Shown here: positions 34,090 to 42,993 of the stretch, piece after piece
How the letters are laid out: every line of letters starts with the position of its first letter
How positions within the stretch are numbered: position 1 is the stretch's first letter
DNA from: Planctomycetia bacterium
GTDB taxonomy: Bacteria > Planctomycetota > Planctomycetia > Pirellulales > UBA1268
Length of the DNA stretch: 64,000 nucleotides
Direction: 5' to 3'
NCBI GenBank assembly: GCA_021414115.1
Contig: JAIOPD010000004.1
Coordinates: 1-64,000, forward strand
Translations under genes and position numbers: made by a program
Notes under the pieces: generated by a model
The model's database searches: none
What the model saw: the letters and a program-made list of their open reading frames with translations, nothing else
Told to the model about the DNA's origin: nothing

Positions 34090-35897
34090 GGATCGGTCAT
34101 GGCCTTCTTGAACTGGTCGAGGTTACGGCGAATCGCGGGGTTGTGGGGTTCTTGCCGGACGGCGAGCAACTGCGTGCGGATCGCTCCCCGCAGGTCGCCC
34201 GCGGCGGCACGGCAGTGCGACAGCGTATCGAGATAGCTCGCCGTGTCGAACGATTGCTCCAGCGACCGCTTCGAATAACGGGTGGCCTTGCGAACGTCGC
34301 CCTCCGTATTGGCGACGAGCCAGGCGTATTCGTTGTAGCCGTTGGCGTCGTCGGGCAGCGCCTGAATCTCCTCGTCGATCTGCTCGAGCGCACGGGCGAC
34401 CCGCGCCTTGGCGTCGGCGCGTCTCTCCGCCGAGCCGGCCGAGAGACGGTAGCAGGCGATCAGCGAGTCGACGTCCTTGCCGTAGGCCCGCAACGATTCC
34501 TCGAGCATCCGGCGTTCCTCGACGGTGTCGCCGCTGACGGCCTGCGCGCGGGAACCGAAAAAGAGCATCCGCGACCGGACTGACCGCGGATCACGTTCGA
34601 GTCGCATCAGGATCTGGTCCATATCTTCCCCTTCGCGGCCGTCGAGCACGCGGCGGAGCATCGCGGCCGCCTCGGCATGGCGTTGCCGCTCGTGCAGAAA
34701 CTCGGCGCAGAGGATGCCGGCGAGGGCGAACTCGCCCACCGAAGTCTCCGGCTGGTCGATGAGCGCCGCGTATTCCCGGAGCGACCAGTCGTCCGCCCCC
34801 CAGCGGGCCAGGAGCATCGCGGCCTGAAGCCGCCCGGTCGTGTCGGCCGCTTCGTCGCTGAACCGAGCATGGGCTCGGCCGGCGAGGGCCGCCGCCTTCG
34901 CCTCGTCGCCTCGGCGGCGCCAGGCCACGGCGGCGGCGTAGCCGACAAGCGGCTCGAAATCCGCGTCGTCCACAGCGAGTCGATCCGCCATCAGATCGAC
35001 CGCCTCCGGGAGGTCGTGATCGGTAAGCCAGATGAGCTCGGCGGCAACGAGTTCCGGTTCGGAGGGTGATCCAGCACAGGCCGCGAACAGCCGGCCGGCC
35101 TCCGCTACGGCTTCGGTCCGTCTGCCCGCCGCGACGAGCATCTGCACCAGGCAGCGGCGAAAGATCCGCAGCGTCTTTGCCCGGCCGAGCGAGGCATCGG
35201 TCGGATCTTCCGCCGCGGGCATGTCGGCGGCGGCTTCGGACTCTGGCCGGTCGAGCGCCGCGACCGTGGCGACGGCCACATCGATCGCCGGCACGGCCGC
35301 CGGGGGAGAGTTTGCGAGGGAGGCGTCGATGATGGCGCGGAGCAGCTGCGCGGGCGGCCGCCCGCTCGGGCCGAGACCGGCTGCGATCCGGTCGCGGAGG
35401 CCCGGCCAGGCAGAATCATCTGGCTGCCACTCCCGGGCCAGGAGTGCCGCGGCGATCCGCGAGCCCGTCTCGGTTCGCTCCAGCCGCACGATCCGGGCGA
35501 GCGGCTCGATGCCCGTGTCGTCGTCGAGCCGCAGCAGCCGGTGCATGATCTGCACGCGGTCGTCGAAGTCGCTGCGGGTGAAGCGGTCGAGGAGAGCGGC
35601 AACCTCGGGCGGATCGTCGGCCAACGTGAGAGGCAGCGACTCGACGAGCCAGCGCGCCCGCAGCGCCACCTCCAGGTCGGCGTTTGACTCGGCGGCCGCG
35701 AGGAGCGCGTCGGAGGCCTCGGCCCCGAGCGCCGCGAGCCTCGTGGAGGCCGTTTCACGGACGGCGAAGTCGGCGTCGCCGAGTTGCGTGATCAGTGCGG
35801 CAATCTCCGCATCGACGGGGACGGCGGCATTGGCGGTGAGGACCGTGGCGACCCCGGCCACCATCATCCAGAGCATTACCTTCGGAGTCGGCCGCAT
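34086..35897 (-). CDS. exported HEAT/TPR repeat protein
   Basis: This 603-residue protein begins with a signal peptide (MRPTPKVMLWMMVAGVATVLTANA). HEAT-like helices follow (IAALITQLGDADFAVRETASTRLAALG), then a long helical middle, and a C-terminal TPR region (NEYAWLVANTEGDVRKATRYSKRSLE, YLDTLSHCRAAAGDLRGAIRTQLLAV). Such repeats bind proteins, and a periplasmic or surface scaffold is likely. The start at 35897 is set by the signal peptide; an extension to 35984 lacks such a feature. It overlaps the hydrolase start by 4 bases. No enzymatic motif is seen. Confidence 0.7.
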   Translation of the reverse strand: MRPTPKVMLWMMVAGVATVLTANAAVPVDAEIAALITQLGDADFAVRETASTRLAALGAEASDALLAAAESNADLEVALRARWLVESLPLTLADDPPEVAALLDRFTRSDFDDRVQIMHRLLRLDDDTGIEPLARIVRLERTETGSRIAAALLAREWQPDDSAWPGLRDRIAAGLGPSGRPPAQLLRAIIDASLANSPPAAVPAIDVAVATVAALDRPESEAAADMPAAEDPTDASLGRAKTLRIFRRCLVQMLVAAGRRTEAVAEAGRLFAACAGSPSEPELVAAELIWLTDHDLPEAVDLMADRLAVDDADFEPLVGYAAAVAWRRRGDEAKAAALAGRAHARFSDEAADTTGRLQAAMLLARWGADDWSLREYAALIDQPETSVGEFALAGILCAEFLHERQRHAEAAAMLRRVLDGREGEDMDQILMRLERDPRSVRSRMLFFGSRAQAVSGDTVEERRMLEESLRAYGKDVDSLIACYRLSAGSAERRADAKARVARALEQIDEEIQALPDDANGYNEYAWLVANTEGDVRKATRYSKRSLEQSFDTASYLDTLSHCRAAAGDLRGAIRTQLLAVRQEPHNPAIRRNLDQFKKAMTDP

Positions 35898-35987
35898 GCG
35901 GCAGCAATCCTTGGAATCGTCGGTCGGCACGGCCTTCGCCACGGCAAGCAAGCCTAAGCCCGCATCGAGGGCGGGGGCAAGCAATCG

Positions 35988-36566
35988 TCAGGTGGCGTCG
36001 GGTTCGATGCCGAGATCGCGGATCGTGACGAGCGACTCGAGCGGAATGCCGCGGGCGGCCAACGCCTCGTGGGCCCCGGCCAGCCGGTCGATGACGGCCA
36101 CCAGTCGCTCCACGACGAGCCCAAACTCCTCGGCCCGATCGATGGCCAGAAGCGACGAACCGCCGGTCGTGACCACGTCTTCCACGATCACCACCCGCTG
36201 CCCGGGCTCGACGGGGCCCTCGATGTATTTCTGGAGGCCGTGTCCCTTGGCTTCCTTGCGGACCATGAACCCCTTGAGCGGCACCCCCTCGACGCCCGCC
36301 ATGGTGACGACGGCCCCGGTGACGGGATCGGCACCGATCGACATGCCGCCGACGGCGTGGGGTAGCGGACCGAACGACCGGAGCCGTTCGAGAATCGCCC
36401 GCCCCACGAGCATGGCGCCCTGCGAATCGAGGACGACCTGTTTGGCGTCCAGATAGAAGCTCGCATCGCGGCCCGAGGCGAGCCGGAAGGTGCCCCGCTT
36501 CAAGGCTCGTGTGCCGACGAGATCGACGAGTTGCCGTGTGACCGGCGTGCTGGGAGTGGTGCTCAT
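35988..36566 (-). CDS. pyrE: orotate phosphoribosyltransferase
   Basis: This 192-residue enzyme converts orotate and PRPP to orotidine 5'-monophosphate in pyrimidine synthesis. The PRPP-binding signature VVIVEDVVTTGGSSL lies near residues 124-138. The N-terminal GTFRLASGRDASFYLDAKQ and GGMSIGADP motifs match the family, and the length is normal. ATG 36566 starts the family-like N-terminus. A -10-like TATACT ends 7 bases before this ATG, so the transcript may be leaderless. It is divergent from the nfeD operon. Confidence 0.93.
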   Translation of the reverse strand: MSTTPSTPVTRQLVDLVGTRALKRGTFRLASGRDASFYLDAKQVVLDSQGAMLVGRAILERLRSFGPLPHAVGGMSIGADPVTGAVVTMAGVEGVPLKGFMVRKEAKGHGLQKYIEGPVEPGQRVVIVEDVVTTGGSSLLAIDRAEEFGLVVERLVAVIDRLAGAHEALAARGIPLESLVTIRDLGIEPDAT

Positions 36567-36573
36567 GGCGGGC

Positions 36574-36579
36574 AGTATA
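36574..36579 (-). promoter_or_regulatory. -10-like TATACT directly upstream of pyrE
   Basis: TATACT on the minus strand lies 7 bases before the pyrE ATG. A start of transcription at the usual distance would fall on or next to the start codon. The -35 region is weak. Confidence 0.45.
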
Positions 36580-36598
36580 AGGCGGAGCGACCGTTTTT

Positions 36599-36626
36599 TT
36601 GACTCCTGCGGCAGGCGACTTAGAAT
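36599..36626 (+). promoter_or_regulatory. sigma-70-like promoter of the nfeD-floA operon
   Basis: TTGACT (36599-36604), a 16-bp spacer and TAGAAT (36621-36626) form a good housekeeping-type promoter. A leader of about 25 bases runs to the ATG at 36658, which has a GGAG nearby. Confidence 0.6.
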
Positions 36627-36657
36627 TTGGCGTTCGTGTGCAAGCCGGAGTGAACTC

Positions 36658-38775
36658 ATGCGGCTCGGTTCCGCCTTCTGCCGGCTCTCGAGCCTCGTCG
36701 CCGCGTGGGCCGTCGTTCTGGCCGTGCCGCCGGCTGTCGCCGCTCCGACGGTCGTGATCCCCGTCCGCCTGCCGATCACCGGCACCCGCGACACGCAGGT
36801 TGAGGCCGCCGTCGTGCGTCACCTCGCGCGACTCCGCGGGGCAGCGGAGGAGCGAGGCACGCTGGTGCTGCAATTCGACGCGACCGACGGCGAGGTGGCC
36901 GGTGGGAGTGATTTCGGGCGGTCGCTCGAGCTGGCGCGGTTTCTCACCGACCCCCGGCTCGCCGGCGTGAAGACGGTGGCCTGGCTGCCCCACGGGGCCA
37001 CCGGCCACGCCGTGCTCGTGGCGCTGGCCTGTGACGAGATCGCGATGCCCCCGGACGCGGTGCTCGGTCCGGCCAACGTGGCCGAGCCGGTGGTGGACAA
37101 CGCCATGCGGGCGGCCTACGCGGAGGTGGCGTCGCGGCGGCGGACCGTGCCTCCGGCGGTGGCGCTGGCGCTTGTCGATCCAGCGGCTCGCGTGGCCCGC
37201 GTCTCGACCGACGACGGCGAGCAGTTCGTCGAGGAGCGGGATCTTGCCGATCTCCGAAAGAAAGTGGCGGTGCTCGCGGTGGAGGAGCTGCGGCCGGTTC
37301 CTGTTTCGTTCGACGGCCGACGCGGCCGCGAGTTTGGATTCGTGCGGCTCCTCGCCCGCACGCCGGCGGAACTCGCCCGTGGGCTCGGGGTGCCCGAGCA
37401 GGCCGTGGCCGCCGATCCGTCGCTCACCGGTGGCTGGAAGCCGGCGCGGGTGGCTCTCACCGGAGCGGTCACGCCCGAGGCGGTGGCACGGCTCCGGAGT
37501 CGGATCGAACGGGCGATCGCCGACGGAGCCAACTTCATCTGGTTGCGGATCGACAGCGCCGGCGGCTCACCCGAGCAGAGCCTCGTGCTCGCCAACTGGC
37601 TGGCAGGCCTCGACCCGGGTGGCGTGCGGACCGTGGCCTACGTGCCGCGGGAGGCGCGGGGCGACGCGGCCCTCGTTGCGGCGGCCTGTGATGAACTTGT
37701 GATGCACCCCGGTGGCGTGATCGGCGGTGAGGGGGCGGCCACGATCGGCGGCCGCAAGGCGGAGTCGGTGGTGGCGGCCTGGCGCGGCGGGGTCGCAAAG
37801 CTTCGCGACCGCGGCTGGTCGCTTCCCGCGGCGCTCGTGGCCCCCGGACTGGTGGTACGCCGCGCCGTCGAGCAGGGCACGGGCCGGGTCGAGTATTTCA
37901 CCGAGGATGAACTCGCGTCGCGGGACGACCGCGAGAGCTGGGAGCTCGGCCCGCAGATCGGCACCGGGCCTTTGCAACTCGACGGACGCCGCGCCGAGGA
38001 ACTCGGGCTCGTGGCCCATGTCGTGGACGATGCCGAGGGCGTGCGCAAGGCCTACGGGCTCGACGGCGAGATTGCCGTGGCCGAGCCGGGCTGGTCCGAC
38101 AAACTGCTCGAGGCGCTCGCGAGCCCGAGCCTCGCCTGGCTGCTGCTCCTGATCGGCGGTGCCGGGCTGTACATCGAACTCAAGACCCCGGGCGTCGGCT
38201 TCGGCGGGTTCGTGTCGATGGTGGCGTTCATCATTTACTTCTGGAGCCAGTATCTCAACGGCACGTCGGGCTGGCTCGAGGTGATGCTGTTCATCGCGGG
38301 CGTCGTGTGCGTGGCCGCCGAGATCTTCGTGCTGCCCGGCTTCGGCGTGCTCGGCCTTGGCGGCGGCCTGCTGGTGATCGCGTCGATCGTGCTCGCCAGC
38401 CAGTCGTTCGTGCTGCCGGCCAACGACTATCAGATCCGCCAGATGCAGTGGTCGCTCCTGGGCATCCTCGGTGCGGCTGGGGGAGTGACGCTGCTGGGTG
38501 TCTTCGTGGGCCGCTGGCTGCCGGCGACACCGTTTTTGAAAAACGTGCTGCTCGAACCGCCAGCCGAGGAAGTCGCCGGCGACGATCCCTGCGGAGACCT
38601 GGTCGGCGCGGCGGGTACGACGACGACCCGGCTCGCCCCGGCCGGCAAGGCGCGGATTGGGAACGCCATTCGTGACGTCGTCAGCGACGGAATCTTGATC
38701 GAGCCCGGGATGGCCGTCGAGGTCGTCGAAGTCCGCAATGGGCGTGTCTGGGTGAGGCCGGTGGCATCCGCATGA
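36658..38775 (+). CDS. long NfeD protein with two ClpP-like repeats
   Basis: This 705-residue protein has a signal peptide (MRLGSAFCRLSSLVAAWAVVLAVPPAVAA). Two crotonase/ClpP-like repeats follow: TLVLQFDATDGEVAG with GHAVLVALACDEIAM near 110, and FIWLRIDSAGGSPEQ with GDAALVAAACDELVM near 330. Next come 4-5 membrane helices (from about 490) with GGAGLYIELKTPGVGFGGF, and a C-terminal OB-like NfeD domain. Long NfeD proteins are membrane proteases of the flotillin/stomatin system. In both repeats the place where the catalytic Ser usually sits reads GH or GD, so activity is doubtful. Two ClpP-like units is one more than usual. It overlaps the next nfeD gene by 4 bases. The start has GGAG about 8 bases upstream. 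Confidence 0.85.
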   Translation: MRLGSAFCRLSSLVAAWAVVLAVPPAVAAPTVVIPVRLPITGTRDTQVEAAVVRHLARLRGAAEERGTLVLQFDATDGEVAGGSDFGRSLELARFLTDPRLAGVKTVAWLPHGATGHAVLVALACDEIAMPPDAVLGPANVAEPVVDNAMRAAYAEVASRRRTVPPAVALALVDPAARVARVSTDDGEQFVEERDLADLRKKVAVLAVEELRPVPVSFDGRRGREFGFVRLLARTPAELARGLGVPEQAVAADPSLTGGWKPARVALTGAVTPEAVARLRSRIERAIADGANFIWLRIDSAGGSPEQSLVLANWLAGLDPGGVRTVAYVPREARGDAALVAAACDELVMHPGGVIGGEGAATIGGRKAESVVAAWRGGVAKLRDRGWSLPAALVAPGLVVRRAVEQGTGRVEYFTEDELASRDDRESWELGPQIGTGPLQLDGRRAEELGLVAHVVDDAEGVRKAYGLDGEIAVAEPGWSDKLLEALASPSLAWLLLLIGGAGLYIELKTPGVGFGGFVSMVAFIIYFWSQYLNGTSGWLEVMLFIAGVVCVAAEIFVLPGFGVLGLGGGLLVIASIVLASQSFVLPANDYQIRQMQWSLLGILGAAGGVTLLGVFVGRWLPATPFLKNVLLEPPAEEVAGDDPCGDLVGAAGTTTTRLAPAGKARIGNAIRDVVSDGILIEPGMAVEVVEVRNGRVWVRPVASA

Positions 38776-39452
38776 CCGCCGTCGTCTGGATCATCGCGCT
38801 TTTGGCCGTCGGCCTGGGCATGCTGGTGCTCGAGGTGTTCGTGCCCTCGGGAGGCGTGCTCGGGTTTCTGAGCGTCGTGGCGCTCGGTGCCGGCGTCGCG
38901 ACAGCCTTCGTGGAGCAGGGGCCGTGGATCGGCACCCTCACGCTCGCGGCGACGTGTGTGGCGGCGCCGCTGGCGTTGGCACTGGCGTTTCGGTTGTTTC
39001 CCCAGACGCCGCTTGGCCGCCGGGTGTTGCCGCCTCCGCCGCGGCCGGACGAGGTGGTGCCCGATGCCGATCGGCGGGCGCTCCTCCGCGACCTCGTGGG
39101 CCGGTCCGGCCGGGCCACGAGCGATCTGCTGCCGTGGGGCAGCATCGAGATCGACGGCATCGAGCACACCGCCTTCAGCGAGAGCGGGCCGATCACGCGG
39201 GGCGAGTCGATCGAGGCCGTGGGCGTGCAGGCGACGGCACTCGTTGTCCGTGCCCGGGTCGCGCCGCCCCCCATCGCTCCGCGGTCGGACGGCCCCCCGG
39301 CCGAGCCGACTCCCGGGCCGCAGGCGGTGCCGCGGCACCTGGAGGAGGCGCTCGAGGCCTTCGACTTCGACGCGCTTGGGCGGGTGACCGCGGCTGGAAA
39401 CTCGACTCCGGCTGTAAAACTTGACTCGGCCGCCCCGCTGAAACAGTCTTAA
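38772..39452 (+). CDS. short NfeD-family membrane protein
   Basis: This 226-residue protein has 2-3 N-terminal membrane helices (VWIIALLAVGLGMLVLEVFVPSGGVLGFLSVVAL, then a second hydrophobic block to about residue 75). A soluble NfeD-type beta domain follows (LPWGSIEIDGIEHTAFSESGPITRGESIEAVGVQATALVVRA), where family members carry an OB fold. The C-terminal 60 residues are Pro-rich and low complexity. NfeD proteins pair with SPFH proteins, consistent with floA 45 bp downstream. It overlaps the long nfeD by 4 bases. Confidence 0.85.
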   Translation: MTAVVWIIALLAVGLGMLVLEVFVPSGGVLGFLSVVALGAGVATAFVEQGPWIGTLTLAATCVAAPLALALAFRLFPQTPLGRRVLPPPPRPDEVVPDADRRALLRDLVGRSGRATSDLLPWGSIEIDGIEHTAFSESGPITRGESIEAVGVQATALVVRARVAPPPIAPRSDGPPAEPTPGPQAVPRHLEEALEAFDFDALGRVTAAGNSTPAVKLDSAAPLKQS

Positions 39453-39497
39453 GCGATGCGGCGTCGCGCCGCGTTCCCCACGTTTCGGAGCCGACCG

Positions 39498-40523
39498 ATG
39501 CCTCTCGTGACCCTGATCGTCCTCGGGGCGGGCGTGTTCGCCCTGCTCGTCATGTTCGCCGTTCTGGCCCGGTATCTCCGGCTCTGGGTGCAGTCGGTCG
39601 CATCGGGGGCTGGGATCGGCCTCTTCGACCTGGTGGCGATGAGCTTCAAGAAGGTGAATCCGGCCGTCATTGTGCGGAGCAAGATCATGGCCGTGCAGGC
39701 GGGGCTCGGCGATTCCACCGGCCTGACGTCGCAGGCCCTCGAGTCGCACTATCTCGCCGGCGGTCGCGTGCCCCTGGTGGTGCAGGCGCTGATCGCGGCC
39801 AACAAGGCGAAGATCACCGAACTCGACTTCAAGCGGGCCGCCGCCATCGATCTCGCCGGGCGGAACGTCCGCGAAGCCGTGCAGACGAGCGTCTATCCCA
39901 AGGTGATCGACTGCCCCGGCAAGAACAGCGGCCGCGAGTCGCTCGACGCCGTGGCCAAGAACGGGATCCAACTCAAGGTCAAGGCCCGGGTCACCGTGCG
40001 GACCAACCTCTACCAACTCATCGGCGGCGCCACCGAAGAGACGATCATCGCCCGCGTCGGCGAGGGCATCGTCTCGGCGATCGGCTCTGCCGAGCGTCAC
40101 AGCGACGTGCTCGAAAACCCCGACGTGATCTCGAAGACGGTGCTCGCCCGCCGGCTCGACGCCAACACGGCGTTCGAGATCGTGTCGATCGACATCGCCG
40201 ACATCGACGTGGGGGCCAACATCGGCGCCCGCCTGCAGGCCGATCAGGCCGAGGCCGACACCCGCGTGGCCCGCGCGAATGCCGAGGGCCGCCGGGCGAT
40301 GGCCGTGGCGAAAGAGCAGGAGATGATCGCGAGCATCGAGGAGAGCCGGGCCGGGCTCGTACAGGCCGAGGCGGAGGTGCCCAAGGCCGTCGCCGAATCG
40401 CTCAGCTCGGGCCAGCTCGGCATTTTTGACTACTACAAGCTGCGGAATCTGCAGGCCGACACCGACATGCGGCGGACGATCGCCGGCGGCACGGCGACGC
40501 CGTCGATCGCCACGGCGCAGTAG
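39498..40523 (+). CDS. floA: FloA flotillin-like SPFH scaffold
   Basis: This 341-residue protein matches FloA (about 330 residues in Bacillus). A membrane hairpin at the N-terminus ([21 protein letters not shown]) is followed by [27 protein letters not shown] and [14 protein letters not shown]. The SPFH core includes [30 protein letters not shown], then [19 protein letters not shown] and a C-terminal [19 protein letters not shown]. FloA organises functional membrane microdomains. The start at 39498 has GGAG upstream; an in-frame ATG at 39456 adds a basic tail not seen in FloA. Confidence 0.93.
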   Translation: MPLVTLIVLGAGVFALLVMFAVLARYLRLWVQSVASGAGIGLFDLVAMSFKKVNPAVIVRSKIMAVQAGLGDSTGLTSQALESHYLAGGRVPLVVQALIAANKAKITELDFKRAAAIDLAGRNVREAVQTSVYPKVIDCPGKNSGRESLDAVAKNGIQLKVKARVTVRTNLYQLIGGATEETIIARVGEGIVSAIGSAERHSDVLENPDVISKTVLARRLDANTAFEIVSIDIADIDVGANIGARLQADQAEADTRVARANAEGRRAMAVAKEQEMIASIEESRAGLVQAEAEVPKAVAESLSSGQLGIFDYYKLRNLQADTDMRRTIAGGTATPSIATAQ

Positions 40524-40541
40524 AACGGAATCGAGGGAGCG

Positions 40542-41180
40542 ATGTTGGACGCCGTCGCCATGCCGCTGTTTGCCGCCGGGATCGACTGGCTCGAGGGGCT
40601 TCTGCCCCTGTTGTTCGTCGTGTTCTGGATCGTCTCGCAGATCGTCGGCGTGATCCGCAGAGTGGCCGGAGCGGGAAGGCCGAAGCAGCCGGAGCCGCTG
40701 CGGCCGGTCCCAAGACCGCTCGCCGACGGCGGGCCTGCCGCGGCTGGTGGCCCGAGATCCGAACTGGAGCGGCAGGTCGAGGAGTTTCTCAAGCGCTCCG
40801 GGGGCGGTCCGCCTCCGCGGCCGCGGCAGACCAAGCCCACGCCGCCCCGGCCCGTCGAGCGGCCTCGTCAGCGCGAGGTGATGGTGCGCCGCGACACTGC
40901 GCCGGTGCCGGCCGCCCGCGAGAAGCCGGTGGCTGAGCGGCATCTCCGCAGCATCGCCGCCGACGGCGATGTCGCCAAACACGTGCACGATGCGTTCGAC
41001 CAGAAGATGGCACACCTTGAATCGCCTCTCGCCGCAGGCGAACTCGACGCCGACGGCAGGCCGGTGCTGCAATCCCCCGCATCACCGGTCGAACTGACGA
41101 AGCTGCTGCGAAACCCGCTGGCCCTCCGCCAGTTGATCCTGCTCCGCGAAGTGCTTGACCGTCCTGTCGAGCGCTGGTGA
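40542..41180 (+). CDS. unknown protein with membrane anchor, fourth gene of the nfeD-floA operon
   Basis: This 212-residue protein has one hydrophobic segment (residues about 17-37, LEGLLPLLFVVFWIVSQIVGVI). A Pro/Arg-rich linker (about 45-120) follows, and a more structured C-terminus ends in VELTKLLRNPLALRQLILLREVLDRPVERW. No known domain is recognised. Its place 18 bp after floA suggests a membrane-microdomain accessory protein. The hydrophobic segment followed by a disordered linker and a compact tail suggests a tethered adaptor. Confidence 0.75.
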   Translation: MLDAVAMPLFAAGIDWLEGLLPLLFVVFWIVSQIVGVIRRVAGAGRPKQPEPLRPVPRPLADGGPAAAGGPRSELERQVEEFLKRSGGGPPPRPRQTKPTPPRPVERPRQREVMVRRDTAPVPAAREKPVAERHLRSIAADGDVAKHVHDAFDQKMAHLESPLAAGELDADGRPVLQSPASPVELTKLLRNPLALRQLILLREVLDRPVERW

Positions 41181-41416
41181 CCGCCGCCGATCGGGTGCTG
41201 GCATCCGGATGCTGGCGCCGTTCGGGGCGGCCCGCAGAGCCGACGCAGATTTCCCGGGCCGCTGCGCCGGCCGCGAAATCCCCAGCGGGAGGGGTATTTG
41301 CGGGGCCTGGGAGCGGCTCTTTGCGAGCGGAAACGCGGGGTCGAATTCAAGGCTTGAGCGTCCGCCCCGGCTGGTCTACAAGGGGGTCGGCAGGGCGGCT
41401 TCGGCGGCCCGAACGC
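41181..41416. other. gene-free stretch before a strong terminator; possible small RNA
   Basis: The gap between the floA operon and the SH3-protein gene totals 301 bp and has no credible coding frame. It contains a possible promoter (TTGAGC near 41354, then CTACAA about 16 bp later) and GC-rich stem-forming sequence leading into the terminator at 41417-41461. A short structured transcript or leader is possible. Confidence 0.3.
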
Positions 41417-41461
41417 AGCGCGTAGACGAGGACGCCCAAGCCTCGTCTACGCGCTTTTTTT
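41417..41461 (+). terminator. intrinsic terminator with 15-bp perfect stem and T7 tail
   Basis: AGCGCGTAGACGAGG (41417-41431) pairs perfectly with CCTCGTCTACGCGCT (41441-41455) across a 9-base loop and is followed directly by seven T residues. It is the clearest classical terminator in the window. It ends only 20 bases before the SH3-protein start, so it either closes the upstream operon or an RNA, or acts as a leader attenuator. Confidence 0.9.
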
Positions 41462-41481
41462 GGTGGAGCCGATGTCCACGG

Positions 41482-42954
41482 ATGGATGCGGCGATGACGC
41501 TCTTCTTCATAGCGACACGAGATCTTCGGGCCGTCTGCTGCGCACTCGTGGCCGCATTGCTCATGGCATGGTTCATGGGCGGCGACGCAGTGCGGGCCGC
41601 CGAGCCGGTGCGCTCATCGGCGCTGCTGCCGGTCACCGTGCCGGTCGCAGCCGACCATGTCTATCTTCGCTGCGGTCCGGGAGACGACTTCTATCCGACC
41701 GAGCGGCTCGTCGCCGGCACCGAGGTCGAGGTCTGGTCGATCGACGCTTCCGGCTACTGTGCCGTACGGCCAGTGAAGGGAAGCTTCAGCTGGGTGCTCA
41801 CCCGCGACGTGCAGGGCGACGCGCAGGCGGATACGAAGACGGGCATCGTCGTCACCGACGCAACCGTGGCGCGGGTCGGGTCGCAGCTCAACGACCTGCG
41901 GCATGTCACGCAGGTGGCGCTCGAGGCCGGCGAGCGGGTCACGATCATCGAGCGGGTACGGATTGCCGAGGGCCGGCACGCCGGCGACTGGCTGCGGATC
42001 GAGCCGCCCGCGGGGGAGTTTCGTTGGGCGTGGGGCGGCGATCTCGCGCTGCCGCCGGAGCTCGCACCGGCGGCGACAGCGACCGACCCGCTGTCGGGCG
42101 GTGGCCTGGCCGCCGCCGGCGAGGCGATCGAGGCGATCCGTGATGCGGGGAATGCCGTGACCCAGGCCGTCGCTGAGTTCGATGCGGAGCACGCAGCCGC
42201 TCCGCCCGAGGAGAAGCAGGGCGGGATGAGCCGGCTCTTGGCCGGCTGGCTGCCGCGGGGCACCAACGTCTTCGATCGCGCAGCGCCCGCGACACCGCCG
42301 CCCGCCGTGAGCGCCGGGGCCGCCGCGGCATCGGGGGACGCACTGGCCGACATCGATCTGGCGCTCTCGCTCGCGGTCACCGGTCCCAGCGAGACCTGGA
42401 ACCTGGCGCCGCTGCGGGAACGGCTACGGTTGGCATCGACCCGCGCGACGGCACAGAGCGACCGCACGCGAGCCCAGGCGATCGACGCGCGGCTCTCACG
42501 ATTCGAGGCCATCCAGGGCCGCCAACAGAGCCTCGCGGCGAATCCCGCAGCCGACGCCGAACCGCTGCGGCTGGGAGGCATGTGGTCGAGCCTCTCGTCG
42601 CTCGGGCCGCGGCCCGTGCGGCCCGGGGTGTTGCCCGGCGGCAGGCCGGCGGGTGGCCAGCCGACATGGACGCCCCCCGATCAGATGGAGGCCAGCGGCC
42701 GGCTTGCCACCGTGATCTCGCGCCGGCCCGACGCGCCGCGTTGGGCAGTCGTCGACGAGAGCAACACCGTGCTCGCCTTCGTCACGCCGCAGCCCGGCGT
42801 GAACCTCGGACCGCTCGTTGGCCAGCAGGTGTCGGTCCGCGGCGCTCGCGGCTACATGCCGGAATACAAGCGTCCGTATCTCGTCGCATCCGAGGCACGG
42901 GTGCGGATCGCGTCGGTGCCCACGCCCACCGTCCGCCCGGACTCCACCCAGTAG
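41482..42954 (+). CDS. exported protein with bacterial SH3-like domains
   Basis: This 490-residue protein has a hydrophobic export segment (residues about 13-35, LRAVCCALVAALLMAWFMGG). A first SH3-like module follows (VYLRCGPGDDFYPTERLVAGTEVEV, about 55-80), then a second (TVARVGSQLNDLRHVTQVALEAGERVTII with GDWLRIEPP). A Pro/Ala-rich helical middle leads to a C-terminal beta domain (SGRLATVISRRPDAPRWAVVDESNTVLAFV ... VSVRGARGY). SH3-type domains often bind peptidoglycan or cell-surface ligands. The start could also be ATG 41494. The terminator at 41417-41461 lies just upstream. No enzymatic residue is seen. Confidence 0.72.
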   Translation: MDAAMTLFFIATRDLRAVCCALVAALLMAWFMGGDAVRAAEPVRSSALLPVTVPVAADHVYLRCGPGDDFYPTERLVAGTEVEVWSIDASGYCAVRPVKGSFSWVLTRDVQGDAQADTKTGIVVTDATVARVGSQLNDLRHVTQVALEAGERVTIIERVRIAEGRHAGDWLRIEPPAGEFRWAWGGDLALPPELAPAATATDPLSGGGLAAAGEAIEAIRDAGNAVTQAVAEFDAEHAAAPPEEKQGGMSRLLAGWLPRGTNVFDRAAPATPPPAVSAGAAAASGDALADIDLALSLAVTGPSETWNLAPLRERLRLASTRATAQSDRTRAQAIDARLSRFEAIQGRQQSLAANPAADAEPLRLGGMWSSLSSLGPRPVRPGVLPGGRPAGGQPTWTPPDQMEASGRLATVISRRPDAPRWAVVDESNTVLAFVTPQPGVNLGPLVGQQVSVRGARGYMPEYKRPYLVASEARVRIASVPTPTVRPDSTQ

Positions 42955-42993
42955 TCCGAGCAGGCTCGCCGGGGGTGGCATGCTGTCCTCGTC

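Noticed and set aside
41181..41416. SRP RNA, tmRNA or 6S RNA in the gap before the terminator
   Set aside because: None of the conserved loops of these RNAs could be matched by eye; only a generic structured-transcript possibility is kept.
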